A DNA stretch of 64,000 nucleotides. Source: an uncultured Rhodobiaceae bacterium. GTDB taxonomy: Bacteria > Pseudomonadota > Alphaproteobacteria > Rhizobiales > TMED25. The position numbers and the translations under genes were made by a program. Positions 1 through 10,027 of the stretch are shown here, one piece after another. The notes under the pieces were generated by a model, which worked only from the letters and a program-made list of their open reading frames with translations, was not told the DNA's origin and searched no databases. The DNA is taken from NCBI GenBank assembly GCA_913045225.1, contig CAJWPC010000001.1, positions 143,128-207,127 of the forward strand, given 5' to 3'. Within the stretch, counting starts at the first letter, position 1; each line of letters starts with the position of its first letter.

Positions 1-1
1 A

Positions 2-382
2 AGAGTTTTCGTAAATAATGAGTTTGAAGAATTATATGCATTGTTAATAGGCATTTGTGATTACATAAAAATAGGTGGTCGAATTGCTATTATAACATTT
101 CATTCTATTGAAGATAGGATTGTTAAAAATATCTTTGATCATTTAACAGGATGCAGTTCTTCAAAGTCTAGGTATGAACCAGAAATTGAAGATCATGCCA
201 ATTATCCATTTATATATCCAGATAAAAAATTCTATAAACCAGATCAGGATGAAATTGCTGAAAATCCGAGATCACGCTCTGCAAAATTGAGATATATACA
301 AAGAACAGAGTATTTGTTTAGAGAAAATTTAGATATTTATAGTATGACAAAATATAAAAGGATGTTAGAGGAATTAAAATGA
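2..382 (+). CDS. rsmH: RsmH (MraW) 16S rRNA m4C1402 methyltransferase, C-terminal part
   Basis: This is the 3' part of a gene that begins before the window; the frame is open from base 2. RsmH uses S-adenosylmethionine to N4-methylate C1402 of 16S rRNA. The visible part reads RVFVNNEFEELYALL, then GGRIAIITFHSIEDRIVK, which matches the conserved C-terminal RIxVNxELxxL and SFHSLEDRxVK blocks of the family, and later ENPRSRSAKLR, matching NPRSRSAkLR. It is the first gene of the dcw cluster and overlaps ftsL by 4 nt (ATGA), so the two are probably translationally coupled. The catalytic SAM-binding N-terminus is not visible. Confidence 0.93.
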   Translation, partial: RVFVNNEFEELYALLIGICDYIKIGGRIAIITFHSIEDRIVKNIFDHLTGCSSSKSRYEPEIEDHANYPFIYPDKKFYKPDQDEIAENPRSRSAKLRYIQRTEYLFRENLDIYSMTKYKRMLEELK

Positions 383-717
383 CCAGATTATTATATATCT
401 CAGTATTAATTTTATGCATCTTTACTTCTTTTGTGCTCTATTTCTTGAGTTATGATAGCAAAAATATAAAGAGAGAGATATCTCAAGTTAAGACTGCCAT
501 TGAAAATGAAAAATCTGATATAGAAACCTTACATGCAGAGCTTAGCCTCCTGTCACAACCAGATAGGATTCAAAATCTATCCAATCAATTTGGCTTAGAG
601 TTAGAACCCGTGAATGTGACGCAAATAAGAAGAATTGAGGATATTCCACTTAAACCAGCTAACAAGGTCATGGATGAGCTCATACAGAGATCACTCATTG
701 GGTATACCGTCGACTAG
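379..717 (+). CDS. ftsL: Cell division protein FtsL
   Basis: A 112-residue bitopic protein of the divisome. One hydrophobic segment lies at about residues 4-24, followed by a periplasmic heptad-like coiled coil (about residues 30-75) ending in a QPDRIQNLSNQFGLE stretch, which resembles the usual P-x-R-I-E-x-xA-x-x-x-L-G-L motif of FtsL. FtsL normally bridges FtsQ/FtsB to FtsW/FtsI. Sequence conservation is low in this family, so the call rests on topology, size and position between rsmH and ftsI. The start overlaps the rsmH stop (ATGA). Confidence 0.85.
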   Translation: MTRLLYISVLILCIFTSFVLYFLSYDSKNIKREISQVKTAIENEKSDIETLHAELSLLSQPDRIQNLSNQFGLELEPVNVTQIRRIEDIPLKPANKVMDELIQRSLIGYTVD

Positions 718-748
718 CGTATGAAACTTACAAAGGATAGTTTATAGC

Positions 749-2389
749 ATGTTTCAAGCTCAAGATAACAAAGAAATAAAAAGGCTCCATTTAAGAATTA
801 AGTTTCTGTCTTTTTGTTTTTTTTTGGGCTTCTTGGTTCTATCAGCTAAAATTTTATACTTAGCAAATTTGTCACTAGGATCAGTTATAAGTATTACTGA
901 GAGTGACATACACAATATGAAGCGCCCTAATATCTATGATAGGAACGGTCATTTGGTAGCTTCAAACATAGCAATATCATCAGTGGCGATAAGACCCAAT
1001 TTACTCAGAAATAAGGAAGATATTGTAGATAGATTACTGTCTGCAGTTCCTAGTTTTCAAAGAGAAGATCTTGAATACAAAATATTTAATGATAAGAAGT
1101 TTGTTTGGTTAAAACGAGGTATAACACCGAGCGAGCAAGATAGAATACATAATTTAGGTATACCCGGCATACAATTTATAGACGAAACAAAGCGCTTTTA
1201 TAGCTCTGCAAATACTCTATCAAGTGTTATCGGTTACGTAAATATTGATAACATTGGACAGGCAGGAGTCGAAAAATTTATCGATCAGCAATTAGAAACT
1301 GGTAATAGTGGGGATGTATATCTATCTGCAGATCTCGAGGTGAGTCATGCAATGCGGGACGAGCTGCTTAAATCGATGAACGAATATTCTTCGATAGCGG
1401 CAGCAGGTGTATTGATGGATATCAATAATGGTGAAATTATTGCTGCTGTCTCTTTGCCTGATTTTGATCCACAATATCAAGCGGACGCACTTCTGCCCGA
1501 AAATATAAATAAGGTGACAAATTCCCTATATGAGATTGGATCGACATTCAAACCATTCACAATTGCTATGGCGTTAGATAGTGGCTTGGTTCACTTGGAT
1601 ACTGAATATGATGCCAGACAACCAATCATTGCAGGCGGTCATAAAATTAGTGATTTTAGACCTCAAGCACGTATTTTAACTGTATCGGAAATATTTACCC
1701 ACTCCTCAAATATTGGAGCTGCAAAGATTGCGCTTGATTTTGGCACAGATTACCATAAGTCATTCTTGAAGAAATTGGGGCTATTAGACCCCGTGTCAAC
1801 ACAAATACAAAATTTACCAAGTAGTAGCATCCCGGTTGATTGGAAAGAAATAAACACAATAACGATTTCTTACGGTCATGGGATTGCTGTTTCACCTTTG
1901 CATGCAGCAGTAGCTGGCGCCCCCCTATTTAATGGCGGAAGATTAGTGCAACCATCCTTTATAAAAGTAGAGAATGACTCAAATACTATCTACAAACAAG
2001 TTTTGGAGCCCTCTACAAGTGAGAAGATGAAGAAATTAATGTATATGAATGTTGTAGATGGATCAGCAACACGTGCTTCTGTTGATGGTATTTTTGTTGG
2101 TGGAAAAACTGGCACAGCTAATAAGTTGGTTGGCGGATCATATGACAAAGATACTCGTCGCACTACATTTATGGGCGCATTCCCATTAGATAAACCAAAA
2201 TATATTATGTTTTTACTGCTTGATGAACCGAAGCCAACTGAGAATTCTCACGGTCTTGCAACTGCTGGATGGAATGTTGCGCCAACTTTCTCAAATATAG
2301 TCAGAAGGATTGCACCAATGTTGGACATAAAACCTTCTTCAATTGAAAGGCTGTATGACTATGACCAAATTGTAGTTGCTTCAAATTAA
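749..2389 (+). CDS. ftsI: Septal peptidoglycan transpeptidase FtsI (PBP3)
   Basis: A 546-residue class B penicillin-binding protein that cross-links septal peptidoglycan with FtsW. There is one N-terminal membrane anchor (about residues 17-40), then the dimerisation/pedestal domain beginning with the NIYDRNG motif (about 61-67), then the transpeptidase domain. The three active-site motifs are visible: S265-T-F-K268, S319-S-N321 and K453-T-G455. Length is normal for alphaproteobacterial FtsI. It lies 31 nt after ftsL, with AAGGA upstream of the ATG. Confidence 0.97.
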   Translation: MFQAQDNKEIKRLHLRIKFLSFCFFLGFLVLSAKILYLANLSLGSVISITESDIHNMKRPNIYDRNGHLVASNIAISSVAIRPNLLRNKEDIVDRLLSAVPSFQREDLEYKIFNDKKFVWLKRGITPSEQDRIHNLGIPGIQFIDETKRFYSSANTLSSVIGYVNIDNIGQAGVEKFIDQQLETGNSGDVYLSADLEVSHAMRDELLKSMNEYSSIAAAGVLMDINNGEIIAAVSLPDFDPQYQADALLPENINKVTNSLYEIGSTFKPFTIAMALDSGLVHLDTEYDARQPIIAGGHKISDFRPQARILTVSEIFTHSSNIGAAKIALDFGTDYHKSFLKKLGLLDPVSTQIQNLPSSSIPVDWKEINTITISYGHGIAVSPLHAAVAGAPLFNGGRLVQPSFIKVENDSNTIYKQVLEPSTSEKMKKLMYMNVVDGSATRASVDGIFVGGKTGTANKLVGGSYDKDTRRTTFMGAFPLDKPKYIMFLLLDEPKPTENSHGLATAGWNVAPTFSNIVRRIAPMLDIKPSSIERLYDYDQIVVASN

Positions 2390-2408
2390 TAGATAATGGT
2401 AGATAAAA

Positions 2409-3863
2409 ATGAAGCTTGAAAGGCTATTGAATTTTAAGGAGCTGCAGCATCACAATTCCAATCAAAATATAACAGATATATGCTTGGACAGCCGATTGGT
2501 GAATAATGGAAATTTATTTTTTCTACTTGAGAGAAATGTACAATTACAGGAACAATATCTAAAGCAGGCGATTCATAATGGCGCGGCTGCAATTATTGCT
2601 CCAAAAGAATTTACGTTTGATGGTGCTGCAATAAATATACCAATTATTAAGGTAGACTCAGTTCGTAAAACACTATCACAGGTCAGCTCTAAGTATTATC
2701 CAAAACAGCCAAAAAATATATTGGCAATTACCGGCACAAATGGGAAAACCTCCGTTACAAAATTTACAGAAGAAATATGGTTATTGATGGGAATTAAATC
2801 TGCCTCTATTGGAACTTTAGGTAATTCCACAACTAAAACATCGAGTGCATTGACGACACCCGATCCAATCTCACTGCACAAGCAGGTAGATACACTCGCT
2901 TCTGAGGGTTTTCAAAATCTGGTAATTGAAGCATCAAGCCATGGACTATCACAACTGAGAATGGACTCTTTAGAAATAGCTGGTGCCGCATTTACAAGCT
3001 TCTCACGCGACCATTTAGACTATCATAGCAGCATGGAGTCTTATTTTAATGCAAAAAAAAGGTTATTTACTCACCTGATAAGCACAAAGGGAACAGCTGT
3101 GGTAAATATGATTGATTTACCTATGAGATTTCACAATTTTATAGATTCAATAAAGGCTGAAAACCTAATTACAATAGGTCATAAGAATTCGTCAATTTCT
3201 ATTTTGGGCATAAACAGAGGAGATAATAATAAGATTCAACTCCAGATTAGTTGTTATGGTAAAAAAATAATCGTTACGACGCCATTCATTGCCCCTTTCC
3301 AAGCTATAAATTCGTTAATAGCAGGATGCATGGCAACAGTAAATACAGGTATTGCGCTTTCAGAGGCATTTGCAACTATTGAAAAACTAAGTGACGTTAG
3401 AGGAAGGTTGGAGTGTGTTGCAAAATTAAAAGACAATAATATTTTTATTGATTATGCTCATACACCAGATGCTATGAGCTCCGTACTTGAAGCTATCAGA
3501 ATGATAACAAAAAATAGACTCATTATTGTTTTTGGTGCAGGTGGTGACAGAGACAAGGGTAAGCGCAGTATTATGAGTGATGTCGCGGATAAATATGCAG
3601 ATCTGATTGTCATCACAGATGATAATCCGAGATTTGAAGAACCAAGTTTGATACGAGGACAATTAATGAAGCAATCAAGAAAATATATTGAGATTGCCAA
3701 CCGTGCGGAGGCAATAAGTTATGCCATTTCAGAGTTATCATCGGAGGATAATCTTCTTATATGCGGAAAAGGGCATGAAGAGTATATAATCTACGGTAAG
3801 GAAAAAATATATTCTTCGGATCATAATTTTGTGGAACAAACTATAAAAAATAGGTCTAAATGA
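2409..3863 (+). CDS. murE: UDP-MurNAc-tripeptide synthetase MurE
   Basis: A 484-residue cytoplasmic Mur ligase that adds the third peptide residue to UDP-MurNAc-L-Ala-D-Glu using ATP. The P-loop GTNGKTS is at residues 109-115. The substrate-specificity motif DNPR is at about 405-408, which in this family marks the meso-diaminopimelate-adding enzyme, so a Gram-negative type peptidoglycan is expected. The HTPDAM motif is present near residue 351. The gene overlaps murF by 4 nt. Confidence 0.97.
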   Translation: MKLERLLNFKELQHHNSNQNITDICLDSRLVNNGNLFFLLERNVQLQEQYLKQAIHNGAAAIIAPKEFTFDGAAINIPIIKVDSVRKTLSQVSSKYYPKQPKNILAITGTNGKTSVTKFTEEIWLLMGIKSASIGTLGNSTTKTSSALTTPDPISLHKQVDTLASEGFQNLVIEASSHGLSQLRMDSLEIAGAAFTSFSRDHLDYHSSMESYFNAKKRLFTHLISTKGTAVVNMIDLPMRFHNFIDSIKAENLITIGHKNSSISILGINRGDNNKIQLQISCYGKKIIVTTPFIAPFQAINSLIAGCMATVNTGIALSEAFATIEKLSDVRGRLECVAKLKDNNIFIDYAHTPDAMSSVLEAIRMITKNRLIIVFGAGGDRDKGKRSIMSDVADKYADLIVITDDNPRFEEPSLIRGQLMKQSRKYIEIANRAEAISYAISELSSEDNLLICGKGHEEYIIYGKEKIYSSDHNFVEQTIKNRSK

Positions 3864-5281
3864 ACGATAATTACAGGATAAATTGTAGCATTGACTCTCT
3901 AAAATTAATTAATATCATAAATCAGAAAAGTGATATATGTCTAAATGATAAAGAGTATATTATGTCGACCGATAGCAGATTTATCCAAAAAAATGACATA
4001 TTTATAGCCCTAAAAGGTAGGTATTCTGATGGGCATAATTTCTTATCACAGGCCTTTAATAATGGTGCATCTGTAGCAATAATTTCCGAAAAAAAAATTT
4101 TTGAAGAGTCAAATTTCCCACTCATTCTTGTACAAGACACATTCGTAGCTTTGTCAAAAATTTCTGAATATAATTTTAAAGATATCAAATCACTCAAAAT
4201 AGCTATTACGGGGAGCGTAGGTAAAACAACTACGAAAGATTATTTGAAAAATGTATTATCATACTATGAACCAACATTTGCTGCGCCTGAGTCATTTAAT
4301 AATGAATTGGGTATAGCGCTATCGAAAGCAAAAATATCCAAGCTGGATAAGTATGCGATTTTTGAGGTTGGAATGAATATGAAAAACGAGATAAGTAACC
4401 TATCAAAACTTATAAATCCTGATATAGCTATAATTACAAACATCGGCGAGGCGCATATTGGAAATCTTGGCAGTAAAAAGAATATCGCAATCGAAAAGTC
4501 AAATATTATTGATGGGATGTCGAATAATGGAATTGTCCTGCTTCCACGCGATAGTGACTACTTTGAATTCCTTCAAAAAAAAGCTTTAGCGAAAAATTTA
4601 AGGTTAATAACATTTGGCTATTCAAATAAATCAGATATTCAAATTAGCAAAATTACACGGGACAAGGGAAGAGTTTTTGTTGAATTTAGAGTGTTTGGTA
4701 AGGTTTTTGAAGCATATTCAAATATGCAAAATATAAGCATTATAAATAATTATCTTCCAGTTTTAGGTATTGCACATATCTTAAATTATGATCTAAATGA
4801 GGTGTTAAAAAATATTATTAAATCAAATGTTCATAAATCACGGTGGCAAGAGTTTGATTTTGAATTAGATAAGGGGCATGTAAAATTAATTGACGACACA
4901 TATAATGCGAGCCCGACGTCAATGTTCGAAGCAATAAGATCCGTGGACGAATATGAAGCAGACCAAATATTTCGTAAGATTATAATTATTGGTGATATGC
5001 TTGAGTTAGGAGATTTTAATGAAAAATATCATTCCGACTTAGTAAATCTTATAAACAAGACTAATATTGACCATGTATATTTTTGTGGTGATTATTTGAG
5101 TTCTCTTTTTGGTATGGTCTCATCAAAAAAAAAGAAAAAACATTTCAGGTCTGTGAAAAATATTCAGTCTATTGATGAGTTTGAATTAGCTGGAGGGGAT
5201 TTAATATTTATCAAGGGCGGGAATAAGATAGGTTTAAATAATTTAGTTCAGGAATTTATTAATTATTTGGCATTAACATAA
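3860..5281 (+). CDS. murF: UDP-MurNAc-tripeptide-D-Ala-D-Ala ligase MurF
   Basis: A 473-residue Mur ligase that attaches the D-Ala-D-Ala dipeptide to UDP-MurNAc-tripeptide, completing the pentapeptide precursor. The P-loop GSVGKTT is at residues 118-124. The family motifs ITNIGEAHIGNLGS and DDTYNASPTSM (with ADP/ligand contacts) follow. The ATG overlaps the murE stop in an ATGA quartet. The gene is strongly A+T-rich, with polylysine stretches encoded by A-runs. Confidence 0.97.
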   Translation: MNDNYRINCSIDSLKLINIINQKSDICLNDKEYIMSTDSRFIQKNDIFIALKGRYSDGHNFLSQAFNNGASVAIISEKKIFEESNFPLILVQDTFVALSKISEYNFKDIKSLKIAITGSVGKTTTKDYLKNVLSYYEPTFAAPESFNNELGIALSKAKISKLDKYAIFEVGMNMKNEISNLSKLINPDIAIITNIGEAHIGNLGSKKNIAIEKSNIIDGMSNNGIVLLPRDSDYFEFLQKKALAKNLRLITFGYSNKSDIQISKITRDKGRVFVEFRVFGKVFEAYSNMQNISIINNYLPVLGIAHILNYDLNEVLKNIIKSNVHKSRWQEFDFELDKGHVKLIDDTYNASPTSMFEAIRSVDEYEADQIFRKIIIIGDMLELGDFNEKYHSDLVNLINKTNIDHVYFCGDYLSSLFGMVSSKKKKKHFRSVKNIQSIDEFELAGGDLIFIKGGNKIGLNNLVQEFINYLALT

Positions 5282-5303
5282 TTACTGAGTAGGAAATTTT
5301 GAT

Positions 5304-6389
5304 ATGCTGATTTTACTAATTGATGAACTAATAAGTTTTTTTCCTCTGCTGAATGCTTTTGCTTACATTAGCACAAGAACAGTTGCTGCAACTTTCACAT
5401 CGGGTTTGATAGTTTTTCTCTTGAGCCCCCCTATGATTAGATTTTTAAAAAAACATCAAAAGAATGGTCAGCCAATTAGAGCTGATGGACCAAAGAGGCA
5501 TATAATAGAGAAATCAGGCACACCAACAATGGGAGGTGTCATAATTTTGCTTGGCGTAATTATATCTTCTCTACTTTGGGCGGATTTATCAAATAAATAC
5601 ATATGGGTTGTGGGTTTTGTTGCATTATTTTTTGGCTTGATTGGGTTTTATGATGATTATCTTAAAGTATTTAATTCATCATCTCATGGATTGGGCAGTA
5701 TTTACAAAATAATATTTCAGATATTTATATCAATAATTTCAGTATATTTTCTGACAAGGCATGTTGCTGATTTCGACCAGGTAGTATTTTTGCCGTTTCT
5801 GAAGGACTTCTCGATCAACCTAGGTATTTTTTTTATTATTTTTTCAACTCTAGTCATAGTAGGGTCAAGTAATTCTGTAAATCTGACGGATGGTCTTGAT
5901 GGGCTCGCCATTATGCCAGTCATGATTGCGATTGGCAGTTTTGGCTTAATCGCATATTTAACCGGTAATATTCTTTTTTCTGAATATCTTAATATACAAT
6001 ACATGCCAGGCTCGGGTGAATTAGCAATTGTATGTGGAGCAGTTATTGGCGCTGGCATAGGCTTCTTGTGGTACAATGCTCCCCCTGCAATGATTTTTAT
6101 GGGAGATACCGGATCTTTATCACTTGGCTCAATTATAGGAATTATCGCAGTTATAACAAAGCACGAGTTGGTTCTTTTAATAATTGGTGGACTTTTTGTT
6201 TTAGAGGCAACCTCCGTAATTGTACAAGTGATTAGCTTTAGATTAACGGGGAAACGAATATTTAAGATGGCACCATTACACCATCACTTTGAACAGAAAG
6301 GTTGGAGCGAGCCTACGATTGTAATTCGTTTTTGGATAATATCATTAATTTTAGCACTTGTAGGCTTGCTAACACTAAAACTTAGATAA
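5304..6389 (+). CDS. mraY: Phospho-MurNAc-pentapeptide transferase MraY
   Basis: A 361-residue integral membrane enzyme that transfers phospho-MurNAc-pentapeptide to undecaprenyl phosphate, making lipid I. About ten hydrophobic segments are visible. Conserved cytoplasmic motifs include KRHIIEKSGTPTMGG, the aspartate-rich FYDDYLK, NLTDGLDGLA and the C-terminal MAPLHHHFE. A good Shine-Dalgarno-like AGGAAA precedes the ATG. It lies 22 nt after murF and 12 nt before murD. Confidence 0.97.
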   Translation: MLILLIDELISFFPLLNAFAYISTRTVAATFTSGLIVFLLSPPMIRFLKKHQKNGQPIRADGPKRHIIEKSGTPTMGGVIILLGVIISSLLWADLSNKYIWVVGFVALFFGLIGFYDDYLKVFNSSSHGLGSIYKIIFQIFISIISVYFLTRHVADFDQVVFLPFLKDFSINLGIFFIIFSTLVIVGSSNSVNLTDGLDGLAIMPVMIAIGSFGLIAYLTGNILFSEYLNIQYMPGSGELAIVCGAVIGAGIGFLWYNAPPAMIFMGDTGSLSLGSIIGIIAVITKHELVLLIIGGLFVLEATSVIVQVISFRLTGKRIFKMAPLHHHFEQKGWSEPTIVIRFWIISLILALVGLLTLKLR

Positions 6390-6401
6390 ATTGAAGACAA
6401 A

Positions 6402-7793
6402 ATGATACCATTAACACACTGTAAAAATAAAAAAATATTCGTACTGGGCTTAGGACTATCGGGGGAAAGCGCCATACGAGCACTTGAATCAGGTGGAGCT
6501 AATGTGTCGGCATGGGATGATAATGATCGAGTTAGAAAAAATTATTTTGAGCAGGGAAAAATTATTACAAATCCCAAAGAAATTTCTGTTAAAGATTTTG
6601 ACGTATTATTTTTAAGCCCTGGTATTGACATTAAAAAATCACCTCAAAAAAAATTCATTGACGAATTTAGGAGGAAAAAGAAAACAATAATTTGCGATAT
6701 ACAGCTTTTTGTGGATGAAATAAGCCATAGAAAAAGAAATGATAAAATTATAATGTTAACGGGAACAAATGGTAAATCAACTACATCAATGATGATTTAT
6801 CATATTCTGGACAAATTAGGTAAGAAAGTGCAAGTTGGCGGTAATATTGGTTCAAGAGGCGTGCTAGATTTTGAACTGAGTGATCAAGATATAATCTTTA
6901 TTATCGAGTTGTCTTCATATCAGATAGAATTATCACCAAATATAAAGCCAGATATTGGAATACTGCTCAATATAAGCCCCGATCATCTTGATAGACACGG
7001 TGATATGGATAAATACATTGATATTAAATTTGATATTTTCAAGCACCAGAATGAAGATGATATTTCAATTATTGGTTTAGACGGAGAAATAGTATCGTCT
7101 GAAATAAAAAAAAGAAATTTTGAAAGCAATCTAATTTCATACAAAAATAATCCACAAGATGGGAATGAAATTGCCGAATTACACGTCGATGGAGAGGTGT
7201 CTAGGTATGATATAGCAAAATACTCAGCATCCCATAAAATTACTTATCCATCAAATATCACGGCTTGTATCGCTTGCATGCATGCGATGAAGATTGAATT
7301 TAATTCTTATTGTGAGTATTTCGATAGTTTTAAAGGCCTGCCTCACAGAACTGAATTAATCCATGAATATAAAAATATTCAATATATAAACGATAGTAAG
7401 GCAACGAATGCTGATGCAGCAAAACAAGCATTGACTATTTATAATAATATTTATTGGATACTAGGTGGTGTTGAGAAATATGGTGGGATTTCGCAAATTA
7501 CTAAATATTTTTCAAAAATAAAGAAAGCTTATCTAATAGGTGAATCAGCGGAGTCGCTAAGTACAACCCTGTTCAATTCGAAAATTGAGTATGAGAATTG
7601 TGTGACATTAAGAAATGCAATCAATAGGTCAACCAAGGATGCAGAAAAGTCCAAATCAAAAGTGACTATTTTATTTTCTCCAGCATGCGCATCGTTTGAT
7701 CAATATAAAAATTTCGAGGAAAGGGGTTTGGAATTTACAACTATTGTTGGGGAATTGGTTAAGGAAAGAAATGAAATTCGACAGATCAACTAA
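6402..7793 (+). CDS. murD: UDP-MurNAc-L-alanine:D-glutamate ligase MurD
   Basis: A 463-residue cytoplasmic Mur ligase adding D-glutamate to UDP-MurNAc-L-Ala. It has an N-terminal Rossmann-like domain (VLGLGLSGESA, about residues 14-24), the P-loop GTNGKST at 121-127, LLNISPDHLDRH in the central domain and NDSKATNADAA / GGVEKYGG in the C-terminal region. The 3' end overlaps the start of ftsW by 23 nt when the better ftsW start is used. Confidence 0.96.
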   Translation: MIPLTHCKNKKIFVLGLGLSGESAIRALESGGANVSAWDDNDRVRKNYFEQGKIITNPKEISVKDFDVLFLSPGIDIKKSPQKKFIDEFRRKKKTIICDIQLFVDEISHRKRNDKIIMLTGTNGKSTTSMMIYHILDKLGKKVQVGGNIGSRGVLDFELSDQDIIFIIELSSYQIELSPNIKPDIGILLNISPDHLDRHGDMDKYIDIKFDIFKHQNEDDISIIGLDGEIVSSEIKKRNFESNLISYKNNPQDGNEIAELHVDGEVSRYDIAKYSASHKITYPSNITACIACMHAMKIEFNSYCEYFDSFKGLPHRTELIHEYKNIQYINDSKATNADAAKQALTIYNNIYWILGGVEKYGGISQITKYFSKIKKAYLIGESAESLSTTLFNSKIEYENCVTLRNAINRSTKDAEKSKSKVTILFSPACASFDQYKNFEERGLEFTTIVGELVKERNEIRQIN

Positions 7794-8916
7794 ATCAGGT
7801 TTATCCGATTGGTGGTGGACAATTGATAGGGTGCAGTTGGGCGCCATCTTACTTCTTATTATCTTTGGAATTGTATTAAATTTGGCTGCAAGTCCACCAA
7901 TAGCTGAAAGATTGAACTACAGTGACCAATATTATTTTGTAAAGAAGCAATTCATATTTATAGTTTTTGGTGCCTTGGTCACAATATTCTTTTCATTTTT
8001 AAATCTAAAAAATATTCGCAGGCTTTGCCTGCTAATCTTCGCAGTATCGCTTATTTCAATATTTTTCATCAATATCTTTGGAGCCGAAATCAAGGGGGCT
8101 ACCAGGTGGATGGATCTTGGTATAATCTCACTGCAGCCATCAGAATTTGCAAAGCCTGCCTTCATTGTTTTGATATCTTGGTTGATGTCTGAGTCAATAA
8201 TAAAGAAAGCACCCGGAAAATCATTATCATTTATTTTGTATGTACTTTTTATCACTGGTTTGATTTTACAACCTGATATTGGCCAAGCAATTTTGGTAAC
8301 CCTCTCAGCCTCCATAATTTATTTTATAACGGGAATGCCTTTGATTATTGGAGTTATAATTTTTCTATTATCACTGACTGGTATTGCCCTTTCCTATATT
8401 TATATTGATCACTTTACTCAACGACTAAATATTTTTTTAAACCCGAATCTAGGTGATACATACCAAATTGATACTGCATATAATGCCATAATTAACGGCG
8501 GGTGGTTTGGTGTTGGGCCGGGTGAAGGAACAATTAAGAATATACTTCCTGATGCTCATACAGATTTCATTTTTGCTGTCGCGGCAGAGGAGTTTGGATT
8601 GATCTCCTGTTTTATTATTATGTTTTTGTTTGCATTCATAATTTTTCGAGGCGTCAAAAGATCTAAAAAGCAACAAAATTTGTTTGCAAAAATTTCAATA
8701 ATTGGTCTTATCTCGCTAATTTGCTTACAAATGGGTATAAATATTGCTGTAAATCTAGGGATTGTTCCAACAAAAGGAATGACACTACCATTTATCTCAT
8801 ATGGAGGCTCATCTGCTATCTCCATCGCTATAACATTCGGTCTCATTCTCGCATTTACGAGGCAAAATAAAACTAATTTTGAATACTCATCACGTAAACT
8901 GAGCTTTCAGAGCTGA
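7771..8916 (+). CDS. ftsW: SEDS peptidoglycan glycosyltransferase FtsW
   Basis: A polytopic SEDS-family protein with about ten membrane segments that polymerises lipid II at the septum with FtsI. Conserved features include KGATRWMDLG, LQPSEFAKP, LQPDIGQA, and the C-terminal PTKGMTLPFISYGGSS. I chose the ATG at 7771 (381 aa) because AAGGAAAG lies just upstream. The open frame also extends to an ATG at 7696, but that would overlap murD by 98 nt and add 25 residues without family resemblance. Confidence 0.96.
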   Translation: MKFDRSTKSGLSDWWWTIDRVQLGAILLLIIFGIVLNLAASPPIAERLNYSDQYYFVKKQFIFIVFGALVTIFFSFLNLKNIRRLCLLIFAVSLISIFFINIFGAEIKGATRWMDLGIISLQPSEFAKPAFIVLISWLMSESIIKKAPGKSLSFILYVLFITGLILQPDIGQAILVTLSASIIYFITGMPLIIGVIIFLLSLTGIALSYIYIDHFTQRLNIFLNPNLGDTYQIDTAYNAIINGGWFGVGPGEGTIKNILPDAHTDFIFAVAAEEFGLISCFIIMFLFAFIIFRGVKRSKKQQNLFAKISIIGLISLICLQMGINIAVNLGIVPTKGMTLPFISYGGSSAISIAITFGLILAFTRQNKTNFEYSSRKLSFQS

Positions 8917-8932
8917 CTGGAGATATCAAAAA

Positions 8933-10027
8933 ATGAAAAAGAGATCAATTGTATTGGCATGCGGTGGGTCGGGCGGCCATACTAATCCTGCAATATCTCT
9001 GTATGAGGAGTTGACAATATACGATCCTGATCTCGTTATTAATTTCTTTAGTGACAGGAGGGGCCAAGTATATCTGGAAGATTTAGACAATGTTAATATA
9101 AAAAGGATTGCTTCATCATCTCCATTTAGAGCTGATATTAATTCGAAATTATTTTTTTTATTTTACCTGTCAATAGGTCTAATTCAATCAATTTATCATC
9201 TCATAAGATTTAGGCCTAGATTAATAATTTGTTTTGGTGGTTACACAGCATTTCCAACAGCGATTGCTGCTTATTTGTTAAGGATACCTGTGATAATTCA
9301 CGAGCAAAATGCAGTTATGGGTAGAGCTAATAGATTAATATCATATTTTGCTGAATTAATTCTATTATCATTTAAGAATACAGAAAATATCAAGCTAAAA
9401 CAGAAAGAAAAAACTGTTTTTACTGGCCTACCACTGAGGGACATAATTACGAAATACTCTTCAAATGAAAATAAGGAAGACAATACTATAAACATTTTAG
9501 TTTTAGGGGGTAGCCAAGGAGCAAAAATATTCACAGATCTCATACCAGACACTCTGAGCTATCTATCAAAAGAAATAAGAGACAGGCTAAAAATTTATCA
9601 AAATTGTGTCAGTGATGATGAGGTACTACTAGAAAAAAAATATAAAGAAATTGGAGTGAATTTTGATATCAGACCTTACTTCTCAAATATTGGCAGTATC
9701 ATGTCGAACGCAGATATTATTATATCGCGAGCGGGTGCCAATACAATTTTCGAGATATGCTCGATTGGTAAGCCATTCATTCTGGTCCCCTTGCAAAATT
9801 CAATTGATGATGATCAGTTTAAAAATGCAAAATTTTTTTTTGATAAGGGGGCGTGTCTGATATTTAATGAAGTTACTAGTAATCCAAAGATGATGTCAAA
9901 CATGATAATTAATTTAATTTCAAGTAAGAATGAGAGAACTAGAATGGCAAATAAAGCCAGAGAAATTGGCAAGGCAAAATCCAGAAAGGGATTTGTAAAG
10001 CTATTAGATAAATATTTATCAGAATGA
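8933..10027 (+). CDS. murG: Lipid II synthase MurG (GlcNAc transferase)
   Basis: A 364-residue GT28 glycosyltransferase, peripheral on the inner membrane face, that adds GlcNAc to lipid I. The N-terminal glycine-rich loop GGSGGHTNPA is near residues 11-20, IIHEQNAVMGRANR is near 120, and the second glycine loop LGGSQGAKIF is near 190. The UDP-binding part SRAGANTIFEI...PFILVPLQNSIDDDQ follows. Its stop overlaps the murC start (ATGA). Confidence 0.97.
   Translation: MKKRSIVLACGGSGGHTNPAISLYEELTIYDPDLVINFFSDRRGQVYLEDLDNVNIKRIASSSPFRADINSKLFFLFYLSIGLIQSIYHLIRFRPRLIICFGGYTAFPTAIAAYLLRIPVIIHEQNAVMGRANRLISYFAELILLSFKNTENIKLKQKEKTVFTGLPLRDIITKYSSNENKEDNTINILVLGGSQGAKIFTDLIPDTLSYLSKEIRDRLKIYQNCVSDDEVLLEKKYKEIGVNFDIRPYFSNIGSIMSNADIIISRAGANTIFEICSIGKPFILVPLQNSIDDDQFKNAKFFFDKGACLIFNEVTSNPKMMSNMIINLISSKNERTRMANKAREIGKAKSRKGFVKLLDKYLSE

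Noticed and set aside
1695-1895. Antisense ORF inside ftsI and similar short ORFs opposite other genes
   Set aside because: These are shadows of conserved coding frames, without ribosome sites or family similarity.
7696-7770. An upstream ATG for ftsW at 7696
   Set aside because: It would overlap murD by 98 nt and add residues without similarity to FtsW; the ATG at 7771 has a good AAGGA ribosome site.
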